From Lachnospiraceae bacterium (lineage in GTDB: Bacteria; Bacillota; Clostridia; Lachnospirales; Lachnospiraceae), in NCBI GenBank assembly GCA_017441265.1, contig JAFRYE010000049.1:16325-80324 (forward strand): 64,000 nt of DNA. Reading direction: 5' to 3'. This document shows, one piece after another, positions 18,062-26,513 of this stretch. The notes under the pieces were generated by a model that did no database searches, was not told the DNA's origin, and was given only the letters and a program-made list of their open reading frames with translations. Position 1 is the first letter of the stretch. Each line of letters starts with the position of its first letter. The translations under genes were made by a program, and so were the position numbers.

Positions 18062-18502
18062 CTTCCGGGAAGGTAGGGCGCAGGGGGGCGGAAAGCACCC
18101 CGCAGGAGAAGCTCCGGGACGGAAGGGCTCAGGGGACGGAAATACCCCGCAGGAGAAGCTCCGGGAATCTATGCGTGTGTTCGTTCGCTATGACAAGGGC
18201 GTTTCTGCGGAACTTGCACGCCGCCCCTGATGGTTAGTGTCGCCGACACTGGCAGGCGGCGTGCTTCAAACAGTCCTCGAAGCGCCCTTCGCTCACTCAC
18301 ACGCGCTGAGATTCCCCACCCGAAGCCGGTTGGCTTCGGGGGTCGCAGTCTCCTTCGGGGTGCATTTCGCCCCCTTGCACCCTGCCCTCCCGGAAGTTGC
18401 CTTCGGGGGGCTTTCCGTCCCCTGCGCGCTGACAGCCCGGAAGTCTCCTTCGGGGTGCTTTCCTCCTCCTTTGCCCTAACCGACCGGAGCTTTCCCAAGC
18501 TC
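18062..18502. repeat. Gene-free palindromic element: 47-bp repeat units in inverted arms around a cruciform
   Basis: No plausible gene is seen here. The left arm has two direct units 47 bp apart (identical 22-bp cores at 18098-18119 and 18145-18166). The right arm has three inverted units at similar spacing (around 18337, 18389 and 18436), with a core reading CCGGAAGTCTCCTTCGGGG. Between them are nested complementary stretches: GAATCT/AGATTC, GCGTGTG/CACACGC and AAGGGCG/CGCCCTT. At the centre a perfect 10-bp stem (18216-18225 with 18255-18264) encloses a second perfect 7-bp stem (18236-18242 with 18244-18250). It may be a non-autonomous mobile or REP/BIME-like element, or a genome-wide intergenic repeat. 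Confidence 0.75.
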
Positions 18503-18504
18503 GC

Positions 18505-18534
18505 AAAAAACCCCCGGTGCAACTGCTCCGGGGG
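18505..18534 (-). terminator. Terminator of aspS
   Basis: The stem CCCCCGG(t)GC / GC(t)CCGGGGG has an AACT loop. On the minus strand it is followed by six T residues (AAAAAA at 18505-18510 on plus). Confidence 0.85.
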
Positions 18535-18570
18535 CTTGTGCTCGCTATATGCTTGTGATTTGCGTTGAAA

Positions 18571-19932
18571 TTACGGTGTGAGTCTCGAAGGACCGCGGAA
18601 GAGGAACATGGCCTCTTTGATCGGAAGTCCGAGAAGTAACATCGTGAGGCGGTCAACGCCGACGCCGAAGCCGCCGTGCGGCGGGCAGCCGTATTTGAAG
18701 AATTCGAGGTAGAACGCAACGTCGTTGCCGAGCCCCTTTTCCTCTGCCTGCTTCTTCAATACGTCGTAGCGATGCTCACGCTGTGCACCGGTTGTGATCT
18801 CGACACCGCGCCAGATCAGGTCGTAGCCCTGCGGAACGCCGTTGTCGTCGCGCATGTGGTAGAACGCACGCTTCTCGGCGCTGTAGTCGGTGATGAAGAG
18901 GAACTCGTGATTGTAGTGCTTCTTGACCCAGTCGTAGCTGAGGTGCTCCGCCTCGGTGGTGAGGTCACCCTTCTCCTCGTCGGGAACGGTGTAACCGTAC
19001 TCTTTCTCGAGAGCGTCGTAGAGGTCTGCGAGCTTCACGCGCGGGAACGGCATCGTCGGAACGATGATCTCTGCGTCAAATTCCTCGGTGGAGAACGTCT
19101 CCTTGATCTTGTCGCCGTACTGCTCCTTGACTTTGCGAAGAGCGTGGGTCAAAAGCTCCTCCTCGAACTTCATGACGTCCTCGAAGGAATCAATGTAGCT
19201 GAACTCGATATCGAAGCAGGTGAACTCGGTGGCGTGCTTGCTGGTGAAGGATTTCTCAGCGCGGAACACGGGACCTACTTCGAAGTAGCGCTCGAAGCCG
19301 CTTGCCATGGCCATCTGCTTGTAGAACTGAGGGCTCTGCGCAAGATAGGCGTTCGGCAGATTGTAGCTCGGAAAATAATCCAGACGGAACACGTCGGCTC
19401 CGGACTCGGAAGCCGCACCGATCAACTTCGGGGTGTGAACCTCGATGAAGTCGCGGTCGAGAACAAAGTCGCGCATAGCGCGGACGATTGCGGTCTGAGC
19501 CTTAAACATCAGCTGATTGGCGTCCGTGCGGAGATCGATCCAGCGGTAATCGATGCGCTGGTCGATGGAAGACTTCTCAACGGCAGCCTTCTTCTTGGTG
19601 GCCGGGATAGATTCCCGTGCGATCGGAAGAGGGGCAGCCACGGAATCCACGGAGATCGAGGTCGGAATGATCTCGATGCCGCCCAATTTGACGAATTCGC
19701 TCAGCTTCACGATACCGGTCACGGATACCACGGAATCCTGCGTGATCATTGCAAGCGTGTCCGCCCAGTCCGGGTGAAGCTCCTTTTCTATTGTAACCTG
19801 CACCTTGCCGGTGATGTCCTTGAGGACGAGAAATGCCATGGATTTTCCGTCGCGGTAATTCCATGCAAAGCCGCGTACGAGGACCTCCTGTTCGGCCTTC
19901 GACGCTACGTCGCGGATATAGGTTCTTTCCAT
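18571..19932 (-). CDS. aspS: Aspartyl-tRNA synthetase, short archaeal/non-discriminating type
   Basis: This is a 453-residue class IIb synthetase. The ATG (MERTYIRDV) is chosen because AAGGAG lies 8 bp before it. Residues 1-105 form the OB-fold anticodon-binding domain. Motif 2 is near FEVGPVFRAEKS with the FTCFDIE segment, and motif 3 is GGFGVGVDRLTMLLLG near the end. The protein is about 140 residues shorter than the usual bacterial AspRS because the GAD insertion is absent. Short enzymes of this archaeal type are usually non-discriminating: they charge both tRNA-Asp and tRNA-Asn and rely on GatCAB to make Asn-tRNA (family knowledge). It stands alone on the minus strand with its own promoter and terminator. 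Confidence 0.93.
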   Translation of the reverse strand: MERTYIRDVASKAEQEVLVRGFAWNYRDGKSMAFLVLKDITGKVQVTIEKELHPDWADTLAMITQDSVVSVTGIVKLSEFVKLGGIEIIPTSISVDSVAAPLPIARESIPATKKKAAVEKSSIDQRIDYRWIDLRTDANQLMFKAQTAIVRAMRDFVLDRDFIEVHTPKLIGAASESGADVFRLDYFPSYNLPNAYLAQSPQFYKQMAMASGFERYFEVGPVFRAEKSFTSKHATEFTCFDIEFSYIDSFEDVMKFEEELLTHALRKVKEQYGDKIKETFSTEEFDAEIIVPTMPFPRVKLADLYDALEKEYGYTVPDEEKGDLTTEAEHLSYDWVKKHYNHEFLFITDYSAEKRAFYHMRDDNGVPQGYDLIWRGVEITTGAQREHRYDVLKKQAEEKGLGNDVAFYLEFFKYGCPPHGGFGVGVDRLTMLLLGLPIKEAMFLFRGPSRLTP

Positions 19933-19996
19933 ATCGTTACTCCTTGTCTTGTGCGCGTGATCGGCTTGTGAGCCGCACGGTGTGCAACCGATTCCC

Positions 19997-20025
19997 ATTG
20001 TATACCAAGGCCGCGGTTTCGTCAA
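19997..20025 (-). promoter_or_regulatory. aspS promoter
   Basis: On the minus strand TTGACG, 17 bp and TACAAT are seen. It is back to back with the promoter of the lipase gene, the -35 elements being about 10 bp apart. Confidence 0.75.
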
Positions 20026-20034
20026 TGATGGCAA

Positions 20035-20063
20035 TTGCATTGGGGGTCATTTTTTGCTATCAT
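20035..20063 (+). promoter_or_regulatory. Promoter of the LCAT-like lipase gene
   Basis: TTGCAT, 17 bp and TATCAT are seen, with TGC directly before the -10 (extended -10). Confidence 0.6.
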
Positions 20064-20124
20064 GAAAATGATACATTTTCCGAAGCGGATGTCGGGGGAC
20101 GTTCGGCACGGGAAAGGAGCAAAT

Positions 20125-21978
20125 ATGCGCAAACATATGAGGAATTTCGGGAAAATGATGCTTGGCAGGGCGGCGTGGGTGCTTCTGGCGCTGACGCTTG
20201 CGTTGTGCTGCGGAAAATCGGCGTCTGCCGAGTCGGACAGCGCGTACATGTTCGACGGGGAGGGCGCGTACTATATCACGGATGCGAGACTCGGATACAG
20301 CCTGTATTACAACCTTCTTCAGCTGTCACAGAACAGCGGTAGCCCCATCGGTTCGGCTGTTGCCCTGTTTTGGTTCGCGTCGGCGGGGGACGGAGCCTAT
20401 TACATCCGGCCGCTCTATGAGCCGAACCGGTATTTGACGCGGTCCGAGTACGGCAGCGGCGTCGAGGTGAAATCCTATCCCGGGTCGGTTGCGATCCCGG
20501 CGGAGGCGGTCTGGCGCGTGATCAAGGTTAACGACGGCGTTCGGATCGTCAATGTCGCAACGGGCGGTTTCCTCTGCAGCAAGGGATTCAACCCGTGCCT
20601 GCGAAGCGATGAGGAGCTTGCGGAAGCACCGGGAACGGACATTTGGACGATCGTCAGCGCGGCGGCCTGCGGAACTTCAGAAGCGTCGGCGGTGCAGGAT
20701 CTGCCGAAGCAGGAAGCGAGTGTCGTTGCGGCGGTAGCGAAGTCCGCGCAGACACCGCTATGTGAATTCTTTGGATTTGCCTGGAGACCGTTTGCACGGG
20801 CCGAGGATTTTTCGTATGTTTCGGACGATGAGGAGATCATCGGCGTTATGCCGAACGGCAATATCGAAGTGCGAGGCAAGGGGGAGACGACCGTTACGGC
20901 GCGTCACCGCTACAGTGGCAAAACGTACTCGGTCAATCTGAAAGTCAGCAACAATGCGATCATCATCGTTCCCGGCTTCATGGGGTCGGAACTGACGAAC
21001 AAAGACGGTGATAAGATCTGGTGCGAATCCCTTTTGAATTCCCTGTCGGAGAGCCTTTCCCTATCGGGGATATCCAAATTCATGGCGCTTTCATCGCCGG
21101 CTTCCGGGGACGGGATCACGGCCTTTAACAATTATTTCGGGGCGTTGGATCTGTACAAGAATCTGTATCGGACGATCTCGAAGACGTATAAGCAGGATTA
21201 TTCGATCGAATTTTACGCATATGACTGGAGACGTTCCTCGGAGACGACAGGCAAGGCATTGGCGGCGTATCTGAAGAAGAAGCAGTACGACAACGTTGTT
21301 TTGATCGCGCACAGTTTCGGCGGTCTTGTCTGCGCGCAGGCGCTGGCGACCGACGAGAGCCTCAAAGACCGGGTGGCGTTAGCATGCATGATCGGCGTGC
21401 CGGTCAACGGTGCAGCGGGAGTCGCGGAGGCGTGGGCAAATGACTGCTTCGGCAACGCTCTCGGCCTCGGATCCTTCGGATCGATGGAGAACGGTGTGAT
21501 CCGCAAGATCGTGGGAACACTTCCGAGCATCTATGAAATGCTTCCGTCCGCGTACGCGGTGGAGAAACTCGGGGCGGTCGAAGGCTGCTCGAGCTACTCG
21601 GACTTCCTGAAGATATGCAAAAACAAGATGGGCTCATTTGACTCGTCCCTGGCGAATACTGCGTCGGGCGTCATGAGCAAGATATACAAAGACGGTGTTT
21701 GTGTTCTGGATAAGATCCCGGTGAAATACTACGCCGGAAACGGAGCGGAAACGGTGTCTTCAGTGAAGGCTTCCGGAGGCGGTTTCTCATTTTCCAAAAA
21801 CAATGAAGGCGACGGTCTCGTGGCGCTCGCCGAATGTGTTGCAGGCGTTTCGGCACAGGCCGGCGATGTGCGCTGGGGCGGCAGCCGGCATTTGTGGATA
21901 GCCGATGACGATGCTGTTGTGCAGGACGTCACTGCGGAGATCGGCAAACTGTTCCAGACCCCGGTGTTTGAGGAGTGA
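20125..21978 (+). CDS. Secreted LCAT/PGAP1-like alpha/beta-hydrolase with lectin-like and Ig-like N-terminal modules
   Basis: This is a 617-residue protein. The ATG at 20125 has an AAAGGAG site and gives a signal peptide with the core GRAAWVLLALTLALCC, cleaved near SASA. Residues ~30-150 resemble a ricin-B/beta-trefoil-like module (YYITDARLGYSLYYN, then VRIVNVATGGFLCSKG). Residues ~225-280 resemble a BIG2 Ig-like domain (GNIEVRGKGETTVTA). The catalytic domain follows: IIIVPGFMGSELTN (oxyanion/lid region), then the nucleophile elbow VVLIAHSFGGLVCAQ, and an ending with a probable catalytic His (GGSRHLW). The order matches lecithin:cholesterol-acyltransferase/PGAP1-type esterases, which act on acyl esters. 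The substrate is unknown. A wall-binding or glycan-binding N-terminus is inference. Confidence 0.82.
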   Translation: MRKHMRNFGKMMLGRAAWVLLALTLALCCGKSASAESDSAYMFDGEGAYYITDARLGYSLYYNLLQLSQNSGSPIGSAVALFWFASAGDGAYYIRPLYEPNRYLTRSEYGSGVEVKSYPGSVAIPAEAVWRVIKVNDGVRIVNVATGGFLCSKGFNPCLRSDEELAEAPGTDIWTIVSAAACGTSEASAVQDLPKQEASVVAAVAKSAQTPLCEFFGFAWRPFARAEDFSYVSDDEEIIGVMPNGNIEVRGKGETTVTARHRYSGKTYSVNLKVSNNAIIIVPGFMGSELTNKDGDKIWCESLLNSLSESLSLSGISKFMALSSPASGDGITAFNNYFGALDLYKNLYRTISKTYKQDYSIEFYAYDWRRSSETTGKALAAYLKKKQYDNVVLIAHSFGGLVCAQALATDESLKDRVALACMIGVPVNGAAGVAEAWANDCFGNALGLGSFGSMENGVIRKIVGTLPSIYEMLPSAYAVEKLGAVEGCSSYSDFLKICKNKMGSFDSSLANTASGVMSKIYKDGVCVLDKIPVKYYAGNGAETVSSVKASGGGFSFSKNNEGDGLVALAECVAGVSAQAGDVRWGGSRHLWIADDDAVVQDVTAEIGKLFQTPVFEE

Positions 21979-22005
21979 GGTTACATGCGAGTGAGGTGAC
22001 AATAT

Positions 22006-22989
22006 ATGGCAGAAACTGATTTATTAGATGTAACCGGTGAAACCAACGATGGATTTGTCAAAAATGATCCTGATGCTTCAAAACAACCATTTACAAAAAA
22101 AACGGCAAAAAAAGGAGTAATATTTGTCGTTCTTGTATTAGCGTTATTCTTGATAATCGGGGGCGCTTATGTCTATCGAGCACTAGTTCACAAATCACGA
22201 GAAGGTGGGCATAAAGAACAGGAAAGACGTATTACACAGATTTCAATATCGGTGAGTGTTACTAAGCCAATCGAAGATAACGTGACTCAACTGGACATTG
22301 TTACACAAGGTATGAAATCCGAAGAAATAGTGAATGAACCATTGTTACCAATATCAGCGGAAATTGCGGTATGTAATACGTATGTTATTTTGGAAAACAT
22401 GCAGGTGTCCGATGAAATCAGACAGATTTATGAGAGACGTGATTATGGATATGAAAGTGTCGACTATGTAAAAGTGAACTGCAGTGTGCGATATACGAAT
22501 CATTTTAACACGTCGAGATTACTGTTTAACGGACAAACAGGAGAGTATGGGGTGACTTCCGTTTACGATATTCATGAGCTTTATGTACGTTTTGATGTTG
22601 TTCAGGCATTTACCGCACATGACATGGTGATGATTCAATTGGAAAAGCAAATGATTGATGATCAGCCGTATTATTTTCCAATGTGTAATATCGCCGGAGT
22701 AGCAGAGTATTTGCCGATCGACAACGGAAGAATAATCATTTCGGGATATGATTCGTTTTCGGACAGTGTGTCGTTTTCTCCCATCGATGAATTGAATGCT
22801 TATCTTGATGATGTCACCAATGCCTTAGTTGGCGGGAAAGAACCAACGGAAAGCAGCAAAAAACTGCCCAAACAGAAATTTTCCGACGGAATGACAGTGC
22901 AGGAAATAATTGACTTTTTTGAGGCCTTTAATGCATGGAGTGAAGCATTTAGTCAGGAAAAGCAGGCAATTCAATCCGGTATTTCGTAG
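22006..22989 (+). CDS. Single-pass membrane protein of unknown function, AT-rich orphan
   Basis: This is a 327-residue protein. A polar cytosolic N-terminus (about 38 residues, ending in KKTAKKG) is followed by one strong transmembrane helix (VIFVVLVLALFLIIGGAYVY) and an extracellular domain of about 260 residues. I recognise no family. The domain contains alternating beta-type segments (VKVNCSVRYTN, VYDIHELYVRFDV). Codon use is clearly more AT-rich than in the flanking genes (GAA, AAT, ATA and TTA are frequent) and the CGGAAAATG word is absent, suggesting acquisition. Its 3' end overlaps the convergent PIG-L gene by 19 bp, so there is no room for a terminator of its own. Confidence 0.75.
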   Translation: MAETDLLDVTGETNDGFVKNDPDASKQPFTKKTAKKGVIFVVLVLALFLIIGGAYVYRALVHKSREGGHKEQERRITQISISVSVTKPIEDNVTQLDIVTQGMKSEEIVNEPLLPISAEIAVCNTYVILENMQVSDEIRQIYERRDYGYESVDYVKVNCSVRYTNHFNTSRLLFNGQTGEYGVTSVYDIHELYVRFDVVQAFTAHDMVMIQLEKQMIDDQPYYFPMCNIAGVAEYLPIDNGRIIISGYDSFSDSVSFSPIDELNAYLDDVTNALVGGKEPTESSKKLPKQKFSDGMTVQEIIDFFEAFNAWSEAFSQEKQAIQSGIS

Positions 22990-23708
22990 TGCTGCCAGTT
23001 CTCGTGGGTAAGCATGTGATAGAACATTTCGATGACATGGGATTGGCTCTCATACACGCCGGTGTACTGAAGCTTGCGTGCGGCTGCCTCTTCGTCGATC
23101 GAAGGCAGATCTTCCGGAAGGTCGACCTTGCGATAGTACGTTCCGAAGAAGTACAGTTCGGTCGGATTGCCGAGTTCACGGAACGCCTCTACGGTCAGAC
23201 GGTGAGTGGCCTTGTGGTGGACATGGCCGTACTCGCCTTCCTCGTTGTGGGTGACGACCAGATCCCAGTCTTTGTAATTGATGAGTGTTTGAATGTCTTT
23301 TTTGATGGAGGGCTCCCAGAATGTCCAGTCGCTCTTGCGACCGCCGACCTTGTCGGGATAGCCGAGGATCAGTCCTTTGCCGCCGTAGTTTTTGAGCATC
23401 GTTTCAAATTCCGCCCTGCGGCATTCATTGCGTGCGTTGGTGAGCACAACGACAAAGTAGTCGCCTTCGAACAGATGGGCACCGCCCCAGATGTAATCGT
23501 CGTCCGGGTGCGCTACGATCATCAATTTGCGGCAACCGTCGAGCTGCAGAGCGTCGAGTTGTTCGTTAGTAACGGGTTCGAGTGAAAGATAGTGCCGATT
23601 GGCAGCGTAGACCGGAACGAAGATGATCAGAACCGCTGCGATCAAGGCAATGAGAATGATACGAATGATCAGGCGGCGCTTGTTGCCGCTTTCTTTGACT
23701 TTTTTCAT
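22971..23708 (-). CDS. PIG-L family deacetylase, membrane-anchored
   Basis: This is a 245-residue protein. The ATG at 23708 is preferred because a purine-rich ribosome site lies upstream and translation opens with MKKVKESGNKRR, a basic stretch before one N-terminal membrane helix (residues ~14-35). The catalytic signature of LmbE/PIG-L zinc deacetylases is present: VAHPDDDYIWGG with the metal-binding His-Pro-Asp-Asp, NARNECRRAEFE, and the second metal segment EYGHVHHKATHRL. These enzymes remove N-acetyl groups from GlcNAc-containing compounds, outside the membrane in this topology. The exact substrate is unknown. Confidence 0.9.
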   Translation of the reverse strand: MKKVKESGNKRRLIIRIILIALIAAVLIIFVPVYAANRHYLSLEPVTNEQLDALQLDGCRKLMIVAHPDDDYIWGGAHLFEGDYFVVVLTNARNECRRAEFETMLKNYGGKGLILGYPDKVGGRKSDWTFWEPSIKKDIQTLINYKDWDLVVTHNEEGEYGHVHHKATHRLTVEAFRELGNPTELYFFGTYYRKVDLPEDLPSIDEEAAARKLQYTGVYESQSHVIEMFYHMLTHENWQHYEIPD

Positions 23709-23770
23709 GATGACATTTCCCCCTCTGAAACAATTTCCGCGCCTGCCGGGCAGGCGAACCACACAGGGTC

Positions 23771-23779
23771 ATTGTAACA
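23771..23779 (-). promoter_or_regulatory. Extended -10 promoter of the PIG-L gene
   Basis: On the minus strand TG-T-TACAAT is seen, with no convincing -35. Confidence 0.5.
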
Positions 23780-23834
23780 CGTTTTTTGAAAAATGAAACC
23801 CTATTTTTTTCACCGGCGCTGTATCGTTGCGGAC

Positions 23835-23864
23835 TTGCGTACGCGGGTGGGTCTGTAGTATACT
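23835..23864 (+). promoter_or_regulatory. Promoter of the YfhO-like gene
   Basis: TTGCGT, 18 bp and TATACT are seen. It lies downstream of any earlier possible start codon, which supports the start at 23903. Confidence 0.6.
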
Positions 23865-23902
23865 GGGGCATGATGCGGCAACCGGCCGCAAGGGGGATGA
23901 CA

Positions 23903-26449
23903 ATGATACGCTTTTTTCGCACAATGAGCCGCCGCGACAGGATCGTGCTCTTCGGAGCCACGGCGGTACTTTTGCTGCTCTCGCTCTGGTTGACGGGGAC
24001 GGAGTGGCTGTTCGGCTCCGCGGTGGACTGGATCAGTCAGCACAGCGTCCTGCCGGATCTGTTCCGTCAGCGCTTTTATCGCACGGGACAGTTGCTTCCG
24101 CAGTTTGCGCCGGAGATCGGCGCCGGGGAGAATATCTATTATTTTTCGTATTACGGTTTTCTGAATCCGGTGATCCTGATCAGTTACGCTCTTCCGGATA
24201 TTCCCATGGTGACATATATCCAGGTCGCGCACGCGGTGCTGATGATCGCGTCCGTGTGGCTTTTGTATGCATGGCTTCGCGGCGCGGCGCGGATCGAGCA
24301 GGGAAGGCTGAGCGACGGCGCGATCCGGCTGGCGGTGCTGCTGTTTGCGCTCGCGACGCCGGTTTTGTACCATGCGCACAAGCAGGTCATGTTTGTGTCG
24401 TACATGCCGTTTTTGCTGGCGGCGCTGATCGGGACGGACCGGCTCCTGACCAAGCGGCGGGGAGGTCTGCTGACCGCGATGGTGACGCTGCTTTTTTTGG
24501 TGAGCTATCTTCACGCGGTGGCTGCGGTCATCGCGGTTGCCGTGTACGGAATCTACCGGCGGCTTTCGATGACGTCGACGCTGAACAGGAAGTCATTTGC
24601 GCTGGACGCAGCCCGGTTTGCCGGGTGTGTCTGTGCGGGTACGGCGATGGCCGGTGTCCTGTTGCTGCCCACGATCCGAGCGGTCCTCGGCGGTCGCGCT
24701 GCGGGAGAGGGCGCTCCGGTCAGCCTGTGGCGTCTGCTTTTGCCGACGATGCCGGTTCGCGAGTGCTGCTACAGCGGATACGGTCTCGGCTTGACGGCAA
24801 TCGTGCTGATCGCGATGATCGCAATCGCGCTTCGCGGAAACCCGCCTGCGCAGCGGTTTTTGGCCGTCACGCTGGCACTTTGCACAGTGCTGCCGGTGGT
24901 CCGCTATGTCTTGAACGGTTTTCTTTACGCCCGCGGGAAGTCGCTGATCCCGTTTCTTCCGCTGGCGGTTTTGCTGATCGCATTTGCCTATGTCCGCGTG
25001 GAAAATGAGGATTTCCCCATCCGAAACGTCGCCCTGTTCGGCCTCCCGGCGCTGATCGTCGCGGCTTTCGTCAGCGCGGCATTTGAGGGGCATATGCGGG
25101 AGACTATCCTGCTCGTCGCGGACGCGGCTCTTACGACGGCGCTGATCTATGCGGCGATGCGGCGAAGGCAACCGCTGTTGCTGGCTGTTCCGACGGTGTG
25201 TCTGGCGCTTGTTGTCACGGCGCATTATTCCCGGGGCGATGAGCTCGTCAGCCGGGAGGAGGCGAACCGCCTTCACGCTTCGGCAAAGGAAGAACTGTTT
25301 GCCACTGCCGTTGCAGGCGAAACCGGAGCTTTCCGCACCGATGACATCTCCTCACCGAAGTTTGCGGCCAACCGGAACAACGGAGAGGGATACGCGACGA
25401 CAGGATTTTACGCGTCCCTGTACAATAAAGACTATATCACGCTGTTGTATCGGGATCTGGCAATGCCGAACCCCTCCGTCAACGACATTTCGTTCTCACC
25501 CCAGGGGGAGACGCTGTTTCAGACGCTGATGGGCGTTCGGTACCTGATCTCCGAGGACGGTGCGCCCGCGGGGTACCGGCCGGCCGGCTCTTCGGACGGG
25601 TTTACGCTTTGGGAAAATGACGCCGCCTACTCGTTGGCATTTCAGCCGAGCCGGACGCTGTCGACTTCGGTGTACGAGTCGCTGACGCCGTGGGAGCGCA
25701 GGATCGCCCTGCTGGGATGCGTTGTCACGGAGGACGGGGACACGGATATCTCGTGGCTTCCGCAGGTCGTGAAGACGGACATCTCGCCGGATTTCGGTTT
25801 TGCCAAGACGTCGGACGGACATCTTTTGGTGAAGACCGGAGCCAATGCGACGTTCACGGTGCCGATCCCCGACTTTTTGGATGAGTATCTTTACATTGTG
25901 ACGACGAGGCTTTCGAAGATGCGGGACCATCGTACGTCCATCACTGTAAACGGTGTCACAAACACGCTGTCGGGCTGCGGAAACGCCAGACCGAACGGGA
26001 ATTACGATTTCGTTTTCGCGGTTTCCTCGACGGAGCCGGTGCGGGAACTGCGGTTCACGTTCCCGGAGAACGCCGAGTTCGAGTGCGAGTCATTTTCCGT
26101 ATACAAGGTTGCGCTTAAGGATATACGGGCGCTTCGCGAGAGCGTGACCATGGGAACTTCGGTCGCCTTCAAGGACGATGCGGTGACCGGCAGAATCGAG
26201 GCCGCCGAGGCCGGAACGATCTGTTTTACGCTGCCGTATGAGGAGTCCTACGCTGTGTATATCGACGGCAAGGAAACGGCGGCGCGCCGCGTCGACGGAG
26301 CGTTCTTAGGCTGTGATATCGAAGCCGGAAAACACAACTTCCGGGTGGAATTCCGGGCACCGCTGCGGACGGCGGGAATCGTGGTGTCGCTCCTCGGGCT
26401 GGTCGGCTGGCTCGGGATCCTGTGGGCGGGACGCCGGAAGAAAGCGTAA
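23903..26449 (+). CDS. YfhO-like multi-spanning membrane protein
   Basis: This is an 848-residue protein. The ATG at 23903 is chosen because AGGGGG lies 6 bp before it and the promoter sits between it and earlier ATGs. About a dozen transmembrane helices fill residues ~10-460, including the early extracytoplasmic loop QRFYRTGQLLPQFAPEIGAG and the YYFSYYGFLNP segment typical of YfhO (PF09586). The extracytoplasmic C-terminal half contains the family phrase QTLMGVRYLISEDGAPAGY. The protein ends with a last helix and a basic tail (WAGRRKKA). YfhO proteins belong to the GT-C-like membrane glycosyltransferase group and help glycosylate lipoteichoic acid in Bacillus. Its role here is inferred. Confidence 0.82.
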   Translation: MIRFFRTMSRRDRIVLFGATAVLLLLSLWLTGTEWLFGSAVDWISQHSVLPDLFRQRFYRTGQLLPQFAPEIGAGENIYYFSYYGFLNPVILISYALPDIPMVTYIQVAHAVLMIASVWLLYAWLRGAARIEQGRLSDGAIRLAVLLFALATPVLYHAHKQVMFVSYMPFLLAALIGTDRLLTKRRGGLLTAMVTLLFLVSYLHAVAAVIAVAVYGIYRRLSMTSTLNRKSFALDAARFAGCVCAGTAMAGVLLLPTIRAVLGGRAAGEGAPVSLWRLLLPTMPVRECCYSGYGLGLTAIVLIAMIAIALRGNPPAQRFLAVTLALCTVLPVVRYVLNGFLYARGKSLIPFLPLAVLLIAFAYVRVENEDFPIRNVALFGLPALIVAAFVSAAFEGHMRETILLVADAALTTALIYAAMRRRQPLLLAVPTVCLALVVTAHYSRGDELVSREEANRLHASAKEELFATAVAGETGAFRTDDISSPKFAANRNNGEGYATTGFYASLYNKDYITLLYRDLAMPNPSVNDISFSPQGETLFQTLMGVRYLISEDGAPAGYRPAGSSDGFTLWENDAAYSLAFQPSRTLSTSVYESLTPWERRIALLGCVVTEDGDTDISWLPQVVKTDISPDFGFAKTSDGHLLVKTGANATFTVPIPDFLDEYLYIVTTRLSKMRDHRTSITVNGVTNTLSGCGNARPNGNYDFVFAVSSTEPVRELRFTFPENAEFECESFSVYKVALKDIRALRESVTMGTSVAFKDDAVTGRIEAAEAGTICFTLPYEESYAVYIDGKETAARRVDGAFLGCDIEAGKHNFRVEFRAPLRTAGIVVSLLGLVGWLGILWAGRRKKA

Positions 26450-26455
26450 AAGGCA

Positions 26456-26494
26456 TAAAAAAGGCGGGCAAAGCGCGTGGCTTTGTCCGCCTGT
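26456..26494 (-). terminator. Shared terminator between the YfhO-like and YegP genes
   Basis: A 12-bp stem (GGCGGGCAAAGC / GCTTTGTCCGCC) has a short loop. The minus-strand side is followed by a T-run (AAAAAA on plus before the stem), so it is strongest for the minus-strand gene and may also stop plus-strand transcription. Confidence 0.8.
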
Positions 26495-26513
26495 GTTGTC
26501 TTCGATTGGTGGA

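Noticed and set aside
18062..18540. Short frames in the palindromic region as small genes
   Set aside because: All frames are Arg/Pro/Gly-rich readings of repeated GC-rich DNA, and none has a convincing ribosome site or recognisable domain.
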